From: Parvularcula mediterranea
GTDB lineage: Bacteria; Pseudomonadota; Alphaproteobacteria; Caulobacterales; Parvularculaceae
Assembly (NCBI RefSeq): GCF_013085255.1
Contig: NZ_JABFCX010000002.1
Location: 1,230,501-1,294,500, forward strand
DNA: 64,000 nucleotides
Reading direction: 5' to 3'
Position 1 is the stretch's first letter. The number at the start of each line of letters is the position of its first letter. The translations under genes and the position numbers were made by a program. Under the pieces are notes generated by a model. The model ran no database searches and was not told where the DNA came from. It was given only the letters and a program-made list of their open reading frames with translations. This document shows positions 1 to 8,498 of the stretch, one piece after another.

Positions 1-457
1 TCTTGCTTGCAAGCTCGGCTTCAGCGGAGTGCCTCCGGAGGGCGGCTATACCTGAACAGACGTTTGAGGCTCGTGAGATGAACCTGCGGCTTGGTACTAA
101 GGCGCAAGGCAGCATGACGAAGCTGATTGATGGCCTGCTGAAACGCGGTGGGGAGAGAGGAAGCAGACGGTCCATGTCCATCACTATAAACACTGCACCG
201 ATGCGAGGACCCAAGTTGCGGCGACGATCAACATTCAGGGCCCTTGGGAGGGGCAGAGCGAGAATGGAGGACAACTACATGAACCCCAAGCTCTCTGTTA
301 CCAGCCCAGCCTACAGGCTGAACCTGACCCTGCGCTGCGGAGAAAAGAACCGGCAGGGTGCGCAATGGCAAGCCCCAGCGATGCGCGGACGGAAAAGGTG
401 TCGGCTGCACGGAGGAAAGGCTACGGATTCGACAAAAAGGTGAGGGTAACGCGATGA
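1..457 (+). pseudogene. Decayed phage/mobile-element-associated gene (5' end outside the window, frameshifted)
   Basis: Reading the third frame from base 3 gives a segment with ECLRRA, PEQTFEAREMNL and a Lys/Arg-rich stretch ending RGGER near base 155. The second frame then continues smoothly from about base 158 with KQTVHVHHY to a stop at 455-457. I recall this order (ECMRRA, EQTxExR, then a VxVEHVHV-type strand) from small alphaproteobacterial proteins encoded just before HGGxSTG proteins. The two halves join if one AG is removed from GAGAGAGG at 153-160, so a dinucleotide expansion appears to have broken the gene. The function of the family is unknown to me. The start lies left of the window. 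Confidence 0.5.
279..443 (+). CDS. Short, degenerate HGGxSTG-type protein
   Basis: This 54-residue frame starts at ATG 279, eight bases after GGAGG. It carries RCGEKNRQGAQWQAPAMRG followed by KRCRLHGGKAT, which matches the CGAKTRxGxPCxxPAM...CRMHGG(K/S)TG signature of HGGxSTG proteins. These small proteins, probably zinc-binding, are common in prophages and mobile elements. One expected cysteine is replaced by Trp (QW instead of PC), the STG is ATD, and the frame stops soon after the motif, where relatives usually continue. It overlaps the tail of the decayed gene above in another frame, the arrangement I recall for this pair. It is probably non-functional. Confidence 0.45.
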   Translation: MNPKLSVTSPAYRLNLTLRCGEKNRQGAQWQAPAMRGRKRCRLHGGKATDSTKR

Positions 458-769
458 GAAGTTCTACTCGGGTCTCTGGCCCGGGCTGACACACACTCGG
501 ACACCATTAAAAGAGCAATTGCACCCGGGTTCTGGAAACAATACTTCAAAATGATCGTTCGTGAGTTAGGTCTCAGGCTATGTACCTGCCATTTTGGCTC
601 TAAGTGCACTAACGAATCAACATCTACGGGCCAAATTCCAAGGAAAGGTTATCCAGGCACCGCACTCTCAGGCGCCCTAAGCCGGTCGCTTTTCCTATGT
701 CGGTTTGGCAAGTAAATTTGACTGTTGTCTCTCGAGAAAAGAGCGATCACTGAAAAACCTAGCCTAGCT
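458..769. other. 312-base stretch without a recognisable gene
   Basis: Only short unconvincing frames occur here. The stretch lies downstream of the minus-strand RHS/lipoprotein unit, where a terminator would be expected. I see no strong GC hairpin followed by a T-run on that strand. Composition is noticeably more AT-rich than the core genes to the right. Confidence 0.5.
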
Positions 770-1309
770 CTAATCAAGCGCTTCGGATGCTCGAGTATCA
801 CAGGCATCTTTGGACGAAAACAAACCGATTCCATCGGCAGCAAAAATTCCAGTCACGAAGCCTGCAGGTTCAGAATTCCACACGACTATGGTTTGTACAC
901 CACGACAGAAGTCATACTCGTAAACTGTTAGATAGCCATCATTCGATCGCGCTGTGACTAACCAACCATCCGCAAGCACATTTGAGACGGTGAACTGTGT
1001 TTCCTTAACCGTCCAGTCTACGATCGATACATCAATTGGGATGCTAATCCGAGCATTCATTGCCGGGATGGTTAGGCATTTAATCTCCGAAGTTGAACAT
1101 ACATCGATCGGCCCAGAAATAGTATCAAATGAATATGTGTCTAAGCGCTCAACCGAACGCGCCTTAACATCGATAGCATATGATGTTTTACTGTCTGGCA
1201 AAACGGGAATGTATAAGTACTGACTTTCCGTGAGCTTCTCGTCGTGGGCGCACGAGCAAGCTAGGAAGGTCAGCAAGAGGACACTACTCCGCACTATGAA
1301 TGAACGCAT
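770..1309 (-). CDS. Small putative lipoprotein, candidate immunity protein for the RHS toxin
   Basis: The 179-residue product begins with a charged end and a hydrophobic stretch ending LLTFLACSCAH, a lipoprotein-type signal with two possible lipid-anchored cysteines. The rest is a mixed, probably beta-rich soluble region with no family I recognise. The ATG (1307-1309) lies five bases after the RHS stop (1315-1317) on the same strand, so translation is likely coupled. Genes directly after an RHS toxin usually encode its cognate immunity protein, which is the basis of this call. An export signal would suit a toxin acting in the periplasm. It could instead be an unrelated lipoprotein. The function is inferred from position only. 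Confidence 0.55.
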   Translation of the reverse strand: MRSFIVRSSVLLLTFLACSCAHDEKLTESQYLYIPVLPDSKTSYAIDVKARSVERLDTYSFDTISGPIDVCSTSEIKCLTIPAMNARISIPIDVSIVDWTVKETQFTVSNVLADGWLVTARSNDGYLTVYEYDFCRGVQTIVVWNSEPAGFVTGIFAADGIGLFSSKDACDTRASEALD

Positions 1310-1314
1310 CTAAG

Positions 1315-4300
1315 TCACCAAGTTCCAATTCTGTATGCGGCGCCACGATACCCTTCGGAAATGACACCCAGACGTTTACCGGCCTCGCGGGACTCCACAT
1401 CATTCTGGTATTCTGCCCGCTTGAATGCAAGCTTCTGCGCGAGAAAAGGCTCTGCCAGTGCGCGTGCCCGCCGATTTCGATCCGATGCGGTAAAGTGGTA
1501 TACCTCATGAATAACTATGTGAGCTGATAGATCAGAGGGCGAAAACTTGACATTGCCTTCAGAAGCGGCCTTGGCGACAGCATCAACTCCTCCCTTCCAT
1601 ACGTCTACTGAATTATCGGTACCAACGTTTGCCGTTGCATAACGCTGAGGATCTTTCGAATTGTGTGTCTTAGGACGGATATTAAACGCAGATATTTCCT
1701 CCCAAGCCGCAACCTCTTCCTCAGTGCCACCGTCCGCAATCGCTCCTCCAACAATCTTTATCTGCGCCTCAAGCTCGGCGACAGCGGCTTCCTCCTCAGG
1801 GGTGAGATCTTCGCGATCATGGATGTTTATCGTACAATCTTGGTAGCGCTCCGCACGAGTTCCACAAAGTCCCATTGGGTCTATTATTGTCGTGGGGCTG
1901 TTGAGTGCATACGAGTATCTATTGAAGTAAGCGGGCCCACCCGTGTCGAACTCAACCGGATCCTTTGCAAGAAACCTCCCAACCACTGGGTTGTAGTACC
2001 TCGCTTGCATGTAAGTGAGGCCAGTTGCGCTGTCGCGCACGTGACCAGTAAACGTCGGTCCGTTGTCGTTGGTCGGGCTCGATCCCGCCCAGACTTCGCC
2101 GTAGGGGGTGAGGGTCTCCTTAGCGATCACGTTCCCCTGGTCATCGGCCAGAACACTGTTCGAACCCAGATGATCCGCGTAGACATAAGTCACCTCACCA
2201 TTGGTGATCCGCGCCAGTGATCGGCCAGCAACAGAAATATAGTCCGTTGCCTCATCAGGCTGCCCCGCCTCAACTTTCAACTTGTGCAGCAGCGCACCCG
2301 ACGATCCGTAAACGAAATAGGTCGTCACACCACCCTCAACAGCTTTGATCCGCTTGAGATTGCCGTCGTAGGTATAGTTGGTGGTCGTCGAGCCGTCCTC
2401 GATCCTCTCGGCACGGAAGTTCCGGATGCTCACCGTTCCGTTGCCATCTAAGATTGCACGCCTGTAGACGCGCGGTCGTAGGAAGGTGTCGTTGCTGGTA
2501 GCTGTGTACTCAAGGGTATAGGTTCGCCATACACCATCTCCCTGAAGATCAACCATTTTGACCGCGGCATCTCTTTGTGCCTCTTCTTGGTAGTCGCCAT
2601 CAAGACGTCTAATTAGAATCCCAATGTGCCGTCCCGTTTCTCCGGGGCGATCTTGCACTGTCCCGTCGGCTTTAATGTCGAGAGTCACACGATATCGTTC
2701 CCCCTCCTGCGCATGAATTACGTTTCGACTGACCACGGGAGCCCAAGATCGTGGAGCAATGTCGATCGACGCCACGCCATTCGCGAAGGTCCAGTCGGAT
2801 GGGGGCCCAGAAGCTGGCATACCGCTACCCCATTTCGTGTATCCGGCACCGCCGAGGTCGATCGTACTTGGGATCACGCTCGAGACAATCGGCTGAGACC
2901 CGACCGTGACCTGCGTCGGTTGGTTCGCGAGATCGTAGACGAAGGTTCGCTTACCGTCCGAGAGGACGTTGCCTCGGCTATCGTAGCTCGAGTTCAGCCA
3001 GCCATCGTTCGTCGCGCTATCGCTGTAGCGTTCAAGCCGATTATTACTGTCATACTCGATATCGACAGTCCGACCGCCGAGCACCTTCTCCATGATGTTG
3101 CCCACTGGGTCATAAGAGAAAGAACCCGAACCCCACGGGCCCTGAGCCGTCTTGAGGCGCCCCATGCCGTCGTAGGAGAAGGTGCGATCGCCCTCGACGT
3201 CATCGTTGAAGTCGTTGATGCTCAGCACACGGCCAACATTGTCGTACGTGTAGCGAAGGTCGAACCCAGAGGAGTAGCTGATCTTCTCGACCTGTTGGCG
3301 GGCATTGATGTCCATGTTGAACACACTGCCATTGCCCAGATTCATCTGACTGAGCATGCCGTTGCGATGGTACGTCAGATTGGACGCGTAGCTGTCCGTC
3401 GTTCCCAGATTGGTCGCTGCTGTCGCTTGGCCCAGCGCGTTTGGATAGAACGCAACCCAGTCTCCGGTCACGAGCTTCCTTCGGTTGAGTTGTCCGCCGA
3501 CTTGGTTGTTGTAGTCGGTCCTGAACGTTCTGCCTTCGTATCTAAGGGTCTCTTCGCGAAGGAGATCGGCATCCCCGAGATAGTCGTAGCGATAGCTCCA
3601 ACGGCTTTGTGTCGAGCCCGACCCTCGGAACACTTCATACGGGTTGCCGTTGAGGTCATAGTCACGATTGATGTCAGGCGTGGAGCCCGGGAAATCGGTT
3701 ATGTCCGGCTGTCCGAGAAGGGTGTAGCTCTGGTTGATCGTAGCGCCACTCGGCATCGAGCCGCAGCCCGATGTTTGTGGTTGGCCCTCAGCCCACTGAG
3801 TGAGTTCTCCCGCATGGTTATACCGGAAGAGCTTTGAACCCTGCTCCGGCGTGTGGTGCTGACAGAGACGCAGGCTGCCGTCATAGGAGTAGGTCTGGGT
3901 GAAGTCAGCCGAGAAGCCTCCGGAGTTACCGTACTGGCGAGCTGTGCGGATGTTCCCCCAGTCATCGTAGGCCATCACGGTGGTGCGCAGGTGCGTATGG
4001 CCCCCAGTCCACTCGTTGATATTGGTGACGTAGCCGTCGTTCGGGGATCCATACCCACTGCGGTGGATGTTTTTGTGGTGTCCCTCTGGATCAATGATCT
4101 GTGTTCGATGACCGTTCAGATAATTTGTCGTGGTCGTTGCGTACGGTGAAATGTTTTCTCGAACCTTGGTCACGCGACCAAGGGCGTCATAGGTCGTCTC
4201 GAACCCATCCTGTGGAGACCAGTCTGCCGACGGATGGCTTGTGAAGACAGGACGCCCCAATCCGTCATACGCGGTCCTCACAACGGATGCGGTCCCTGCT

Positions 4301-6660
4301 TGATCCGTATTGTCCCAGGAACGCGTGAGCCACGGGCGGAAGAACCCGTCATAGTAGATTTGACTATACCTGTCGCCTTGACGTTCTCTCTGATGGAAAT
4401 TCGACGTTCCGACGTTCTGGTAGTCAATGATGCTGTCACCCCAACTTCCAGGCCGGTCGATTTTCGTCAGCCAGCCCATCGAGTTGTACTCGTAACTCAC
4501 CACTGTGCCGACGGCATCAGTCTGGCTTGTGACCCATCCGTTATCATCGACGTCGCGGTGAACGGAGTTACCGTCATTCCGGTCAATGCGCTTTGGCAGC
4601 CCGCGCTTCCAGCTGTGATACTCTGTACGCCTATCAACACCGCCTGCGGCCAAGAAAAGTTCATGGTACCGAAGGGCGCCGGCTTGAACACCGCCTGAGT
4701 GATACCCAAACTGAGAGGAGAGGGTGCCGAATGCGAAATGGCGGTGGATCTTACCCTTAAAGCCAGTGTCGTACTCGAGTTCGTCAATCAGCTTTCCATC
4801 GATGGTGCGCTTCGTGAGCAACCTGATGATCCAGTCGGCGGGTTCAGCATCGAACTCTAAGTCGATGGTCCGTTGATCAGTCTGAAGATTGCTGGATTGA
4901 ATGATCTTGTGTGGCTCGAAGTAGGCGTAGTTCGTGTTTGAGGGATTGAACTCGCGGAAGTACTCGGTCGTGTAGATATCTGCACCGCGCACGATGCGCA
5001 CCTTTTGGGGAAGGTGTCGGAACTGAGTCGACAAAGGCGCACCATTGATGTCGACAACCTGCGTTTGGTGGCTGTCGTATTCGTCATAGTGAACGACCTC
5101 TAACGGTGTGGTGCTAGTGGCAGTCTCGTATCTCTCGATGCGGTCGATCTGGCCTTCGGAAGTCCCGGCCTGGACCCGGTTGATGTACGTGACGGTGCGG
5201 TGGCCCTCTGAGTCAATGACCGTGCGCTGAGTAAGGTCGGTGTTGACCGTCGCCCCCCATGCCCACTTCATTGTGGCGGAAGCGCGAGACCATTGGCCCG
5301 GCTCCTCGTGGTAGTTGTAGGTCCACTTGTCTGCAGTTGCGCCAGAGTGCGCGTAGAGCCGCTTCTCCGTGAGCGAGAGGCTGAAGAACTGCCAAGCGAA
5401 TGGAGCTCCGTAGGAGCAAGCCGTAGCGCGGTTGGTTGCAGGGCCAGGGTCACCTGGCACATAGGGATAGGAAATCGGGTCTTCGACGATGTGACTGACC
5501 ATACGGAGGTCAAATTCGCCGATTGCTCCGCTCGGATGACGTACACGGACTGGCCAGATCGCATTTTGCCCGGCCTGATCTGACTGTCTTTCCATCTCAC
5601 ATAGGTAGTGAGGATCCTCGTAAAGAGGGGCGACGTCTAGTTCCCAGTACGTGCTGTTCGGAAGCGTTACCCGATCAAGCTCGTCTGAGTTCGGTTTGTA
5701 GGCATAGGTCCATGTTCTGCCGTTTGCAGTGACCTGAGAGATGCGGCTGGTCTGGTACGTGATATCGATCTGGCGGCCATCATTGGCCACGATTTGAGTC
5801 ACGCCAAAATTATTATACGTATACTGAACGGTGTTGCCGTATGCATCGGTGATCACGCTAGGCATGTAGTAGACAGTATCTGCGCGAACCCATGGCTCAC
5901 CCTGCAGCAGCTTGTACTCAAATTGGCCTGCATAGCGACGGATTACCTGATCCAGCTTATACTTCACGCCCGTTGGTGAGATGGCTAGGTATCCGGTGCC
6001 CTCAGAGTGGTTGCCGGGCGCATATATCAGCCAATGGTCATTGGTTGCCATGAAACCGGGTGAAGATGCTCTTCCGGCACCAAGATCACTGGTCACGGAT
6101 CCACCACCCGAAGTAACTTGCTGCCCGCTCAGATTCCTGACGGGCTTGATGCCCTGACCAGGGACGTTGAGCTTCATGCCGATGGAGACAATCTTGTTTG
6201 CTTCGTAGGAACCTGTCGTCGGAGCGTTGTGGTGCGTTACCAGCTGCCTGAATGCGATGAACGGAACATCGACGTCCCATGTGCCGAGAGGGCGGTTAGG
6301 ATGTGCGTTCACTCCGCCTTCAAACCCATGACCGCGAGCTACCCGAGCAAATTCTACGGGCAGTCCGGAGTTTCCCGGGATCGAGACATCGACGTGCCGA
6401 AACGAGATCTGGCCAGTGTTCAGGTCGTACTGCTCACCCATCAGCCCCTGGCCCAGAGGAGCTAGTTCGCCCGTAATGCTAGACGGCGCAAAGTTGGCGA
6501 GCATTGTCGTGTGATCAAATGGCTCCGCATACGACTGCTGTGCCAGCGCCTGCGGGAGTGACAGTACCCACCACATTACCACTGTTGCTAGAAACCACCT
6601 GAACGCAACGAAAAAATTGTCGAAAATTTGAACAGTTCGCACTAGAAACTCACAAGCCAA
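1315..6660 (-). CDS. Secreted RHS-repeat protein with C-terminal HExxH metallopeptidase-like toxin domain
   Basis: The protein has 1781 residues. An N-terminal signal segment (about residues 18-41, ending QALAQ) suggests export by Sec. Many RHS/YD repeats follow (for example YSYDGSLRLC, FSYDGMGRLKT, YTYDGNLKRI). The RHS core ends at residues 1555-1569 with YYNPVVGRFLAKDPV and at 1595-1598 with PMGL, the usual point where polymorphic toxin tips begin. The 183-residue tip (bases 1318-1866) contains HEVYH at residues 1718-1722 (bases 1495-1509) and, 28-37 residues further, an acidic EYQNDVESREAG segment that could supply a third zinc ligand. About 160 residues (1262-1424) between the late repeats are not RHS-like and resemble a jelly-roll carbohydrate-binding fold. 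The downstream lipoprotein is the likely immunity partner. RHS and HExxH are seen; toxicity is inferred. Confidence 0.88.
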   Translation of the reverse strand: MACEFLVRTVQIFDNFFVAFRWFLATVVMWWVLSLPQALAQQSYAEPFDHTTMLANFAPSSITGELAPLGQGLMGEQYDLNTGQISFRHVDVSIPGNSGLPVEFARVARGHGFEGGVNAHPNRPLGTWDVDVPFIAFRQLVTHHNAPTTGSYEANKIVSIGMKLNVPGQGIKPVRNLSGQQVTSGGGSVTSDLGAGRASSPGFMATNDHWLIYAPGNHSEGTGYLAISPTGVKYKLDQVIRRYAGQFEYKLLQGEPWVRADTVYYMPSVITDAYGNTVQYTYNNFGVTQIVANDGRQIDITYQTSRISQVTANGRTWTYAYKPNSDELDRVTLPNSTYWELDVAPLYEDPHYLCEMERQSDQAGQNAIWPVRVRHPSGAIGEFDLRMVSHIVEDPISYPYVPGDPGPATNRATACSYGAPFAWQFFSLSLTEKRLYAHSGATADKWTYNYHEEPGQWSRASATMKWAWGATVNTDLTQRTVIDSEGHRTVTYINRVQAGTSEGQIDRIERYETATSTTPLEVVHYDEYDSHQTQVVDINGAPLSTQFRHLPQKVRIVRGADIYTTEYFREFNPSNTNYAYFEPHKIIQSSNLQTDQRTIDLEFDAEPADWIIRLLTKRTIDGKLIDELEYDTGFKGKIHRHFAFGTLSSQFGYHSGGVQAGALRYHELFLAAGGVDRRTEYHSWKRGLPKRIDRNDGNSVHRDVDDNGWVTSQTDAVGTVVSYEYNSMGWLTKIDRPGSWGDSIIDYQNVGTSNFHQRERQGDRYSQIYYDGFFRPWLTRSWDNTDQAGTASVVRTAYDGLGRPVFTSHPSADWSPQDGFETTYDALGRVTKVRENISPYATTTTNYLNGHRTQIIDPEGHHKNIHRSGYGSPNDGYVTNINEWTGGHTHLRTTVMAYDDWGNIRTARQYGNSGGFSADFTQTYSYDGSLRLCQHHTPEQGSKLFRYNHAGELTQWAEGQPQTSGCGSMPSGATINQSYTLLGQPDITDFPGSTPDINRDYDLNGNPYEVFRGSGSTQSRWSYRYDYLGDADLLREETLRYEGRTFRTDYNNQVGGQLNRRKLVTGDWVAFYPNALGQATAATNLGTTDSYASNLTYHRNGMLSQMNLGNGSVFNMDINARQQVEKISYSSGFDLRYTYDNVGRVLSINDFNDDVEGDRTFSYDGMGRLKTAQGPWGSGSFSYDPVGNIMEKVLGGRTVDIEYDSNNRLERYSDSATNDGWLNSSYDSRGNVLSDGKRTFVYDLANQPTQVTVGSQPIVSSVIPSTIDLGGAGYTKWGSGMPASGPPSDWTFANGVASIDIAPRSWAPVVSRNVIHAQEGERYRVTLDIKADGTVQDRPGETGRHIGILIRRLDGDYQEEAQRDAAVKMVDLQGDGVWRTYTLEYTATSNDTFLRPRVYRRAILDGNGTVSIRNFRAERIEDGSTTTNYTYDGNLKRIKAVEGGVTTYFVYGSSGALLHKLKVEAGQPDEATDYISVAGRSLARITNGEVTYVYADHLGSNSVLADDQGNVIAKETLTPYGEVWAGSSPTNDNGPTFTGHVRDSATGLTYMQARYYNPVVGRFLAKDPVEFDTGGPAYFNRYSYALNSPTTIIDPMGLCGTRAERYQDCTINIHDREDLTPEEEAAVAELEAQIKIVGGAIADGGTEEEVAAWEEISAFNIRPKTHNSKDPQRYATANVGTDNSVDVWKGGVDAVAKAASEGNVKFSPSDLSAHIVIHEVYHFTASDRNRRARALAEPFLAQKLAFKRAEYQNDVESREAGKRLGVISEGYRGAAYRIGTW

Positions 6661-7240
6661 CTACAGTCGAAAGGATGCCTGAACAGCAGGCGGTTTCAAC
6701 TCTTGTTGGCAGTGTAATTGCAGCTCACCCGCAGCGGTTTGTATGCGGGCTTTCTAGCCGAATCGGAAAGGCGTTGAGGCTCTTTGGTCGGACTGGCCTG
6801 AGCAGGTCGGGGCTCACCAAGCGACACTAACGACATCGCTCACCCAGCTCAACGCGTGTTCTTCGCGCCCGGACACCAGCATGTAGCCGTTAGCGCTCCA
6901 CTGCGACTAGCCAGTGCCCATCTTTAGCCTCTTCGGTGCACCATTCGCCACTTTCAAAACCTCCGGGGAGGTTTTGAAAGTGGCGAATGCCCCGGCAGGG
7001 GCTGGCCTTTCTTCTCCGCTATGATGTCGCTGGGCGAATGGTTTCTCCTATCTCACGGCGCGTGGCGCCCGCATTTTCGTCTGCGCTACCGCTTCGCTAC
7101 TTGAGCGCGGATGGGGCGGGCCTAACCGGCCCGGACGCCCGGTCGGGCGCCTTCCGGCGGGAGCGTTGGTGCGGGTGATCTCGTCTATCGAGCCTTCAGA
7201 GGACTTGTCCCCGTCTCCGCTCGTCTGCGCTATCATCCCA
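6661..7240. other. 580-base intergenic stretch rich in inverted repeats
   Basis: It lies between the RHS start and the end of the dehydrogenase gene. I see no frame with a recognisable protein. It holds the perfect palindrome listed separately, a second small hairpin at 6989-7002 (GCCCC-GGCA-GGGGC) and a GC-rich imperfect hairpin at 7131-7157 (CCGG-A-CGCCCG against CGGGCG-CCTT-CCGG). The right half (7010-7240) is core-like in GC and the left half more AT-rich, so an old insertion boundary may lie near the palindrome. Confidence 0.55.
6943..6988. repeat. Perfect 22-bp inverted repeat with a 2-base centre
   Basis: The left arm (6943-6964) begins ATTCGCCACTTTC and ends CCTCC. After GG, the right arm (6967-6988) is its exact reverse complement. 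No T-run follows on either strand, so a classical terminator is unlikely. A tail-to-tail terminal repeat, a protein-binding site or a REP-like element are alternatives. Confidence 0.8.
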
Positions 7241-8152
7241 TCAGTAGCCGCGCTTGAGGTCCACTTCGCTGCCTAGCCGTTTCGCGAGGAACTTGGGCAG
7301 GCGTTCAGCGAAGGCTTCGGCGATGTCGATCGGTCTTGTGACGCCTGAGACGTGGGGCGTGACGGTGACCTCTGGGTGGGGCCAGTACGGATGGTCTTTA
7401 GGCAGAGGTTCTTTTCGGAAGACGTCGAGGATGGCCCGGCGCACGGTGCCGTTGTCGAGGGCCCTCAGGAGCGCGTCATCGTCGACGACAGCGCCCCTGC
7501 CTATGTTCATGAAGAGCGCACCTTTCATCCGTTCAAGGAGCACCTTGCCGATGATGCCGTCGGTTTCTCTTGTTGCGGGGAGCGCTGCGATGACGATGTC
7601 TGCGCCGTCGAAGCGTTCGAGGGGGAGGGTCCTCGTAAAGCCCTCCGCCTCGCGACCAGAGCGGGAGTAGCCTGTGACCTCGCGGCAGAGGGGGGTGAGG
7701 GCTTCTGCGACGCCCCGGCCTATGGGGCCCGTGCCGAAGATCGCCACGGTCTGGTCGAAGAGATAGGTCGGGAGCGAGGCTTCCTTTTGCCAGTCTCTTT
7801 CCGCCTCGCGCGCAGCTCGGAAACCGTGCTTCTGCAGGTCGGCGAGGATGTAGCTCAGGACATACTCCGCCATCTGATGGCCCATCGCTCCAATCGTCCG
7901 TGTCAGGATGGGTGTCTTGCTCGAGCCTTTGAGCGCCGCAGCGATCCGGTCGATGCCTGCGCCGCCGATATGGATCCAGTCATAGCGGCCTATATCTTCG
8001 TCATCAGGCGCGCTGAAGGCGATGAGGGCCGAGGGTCCTTTGCCTGTCACTGGCTCACCGGTCACCAGGACGCCTTCGGGCAGCATCGGGTGCAGATGGC
8101 GCAGCACATCGTCGGGGGTCGGGGAGTGAACGCGCAAGGTGAGGAGGGTCAT
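7241..8152 (-). CDS. D-2-hydroxyacid dehydrogenase (glyoxylate/hydroxypyruvate reductase type)
   Basis: The 303-residue product matches the NAD(P)-dependent D-isomer-specific dehydrogenases that reduce 2-oxoacids such as glyoxylate or hydroxypyruvate in the cytoplasm. The nucleotide-binding loop is VAIFGTGPIGRG, the catalytic Arg region FMNIGRGAVVDDDAL, the Glu region ILDVFRKEPLP, and the His is in VTPHVSG. The frame stays open upstream, but the ATG at 8150-8152 (MTLLTLRVHS) gives the family length and leaves 48 bases to the divergent membrane protein gene. The exact substrate cannot be read from sequence. Confidence 0.85.
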   Translation of the reverse strand: MTLLTLRVHSPTPDDVLRHLHPMLPEGVLVTGEPVTGKGPSALIAFSAPDDEDIGRYDWIHIGGAGIDRIAAALKGSSKTPILTRTIGAMGHQMAEYVLSYILADLQKHGFRAAREAERDWQKEASLPTYLFDQTVAIFGTGPIGRGVAEALTPLCREVTGYSRSGREAEGFTRTLPLERFDGADIVIAALPATRETDGIIGKVLLERMKGALFMNIGRGAVVDDDALLRALDNGTVRRAILDVFRKEPLPKDHPYWPHPEVTVTPHVSGVTRPIDIAEAFAERLPKFLAKRLGSEVDLKRGY

Positions 8153-8200
8153 CGCGAAGCCCTTCTTGACGGCGAGGGGAGGCCATTCGAAAGGGCGGCC

Positions 8201-8443
8201 ATGATCTTCGACATTATCGGTCTCATCGGCGTGGGTCTCATCCTCGCGGCCTACTTCCTTCTGCAGACAGAAAAGCTCGCTTCGGACCAGCTTGGCTATC
8301 CCGTGCTGAACCTGGTGGGCGCGCTCCTCATTCTCGTCTCGCTGACCCACACCTTCAATCTGGCGTCGTTCGTTATTGAGGTCTGCTGGATTGCGATCAG
8401 TGTCTACGGGATCGTCAAGATCCTGAAGCGGCGCAAAGCTTGA
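8201..8443 (+). CDS. Small three-helix membrane protein, CBU_0592-like
   Basis: An 80-residue protein with three hydrophobic segments: DIIGLIGVGLILAAYFLL, YPVLNLVGALLILVSL and VIEVCWIAISVYGIV. The pattern GxxGxxLxxxAYxLL, then YxxLNxxGAxLxxxS, then ExxWxxxSxxG is that of the CBU_0592 domain, whose function is unknown. The same pattern occurs twice in the product of 28086-28637. It starts 48 bases from the divergent dehydrogenase gene and ends 55 bases before RNase D. Confidence 0.7.
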   Translation: MIFDIIGLIGVGLILAAYFLLQTEKLASDQLGYPVLNLVGALLILVSLTHTFNLASFVIEVCWIAISVYGIVKILKRRKA

Positions 8444-8498
8444 CCTTTTCGCTTTTGGTCTCGACACCGCCTCCTTTCCCAAAAGGAGCGATGACGAG

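Noticed and set aside
2626-3837. Long plus-strand open frame inside the RHS gene
   Set aside because: It is the complement of an RHS repeat region with strong family signature on the minus strand; its translation has no recognisable domain and no good ribosome-binding site.
6987-7178. 63-codon open frame in the gap right of the RHS gene
   Set aside because: No family resemblance, no ribosome-binding site, and it overlaps GC-rich hairpins.
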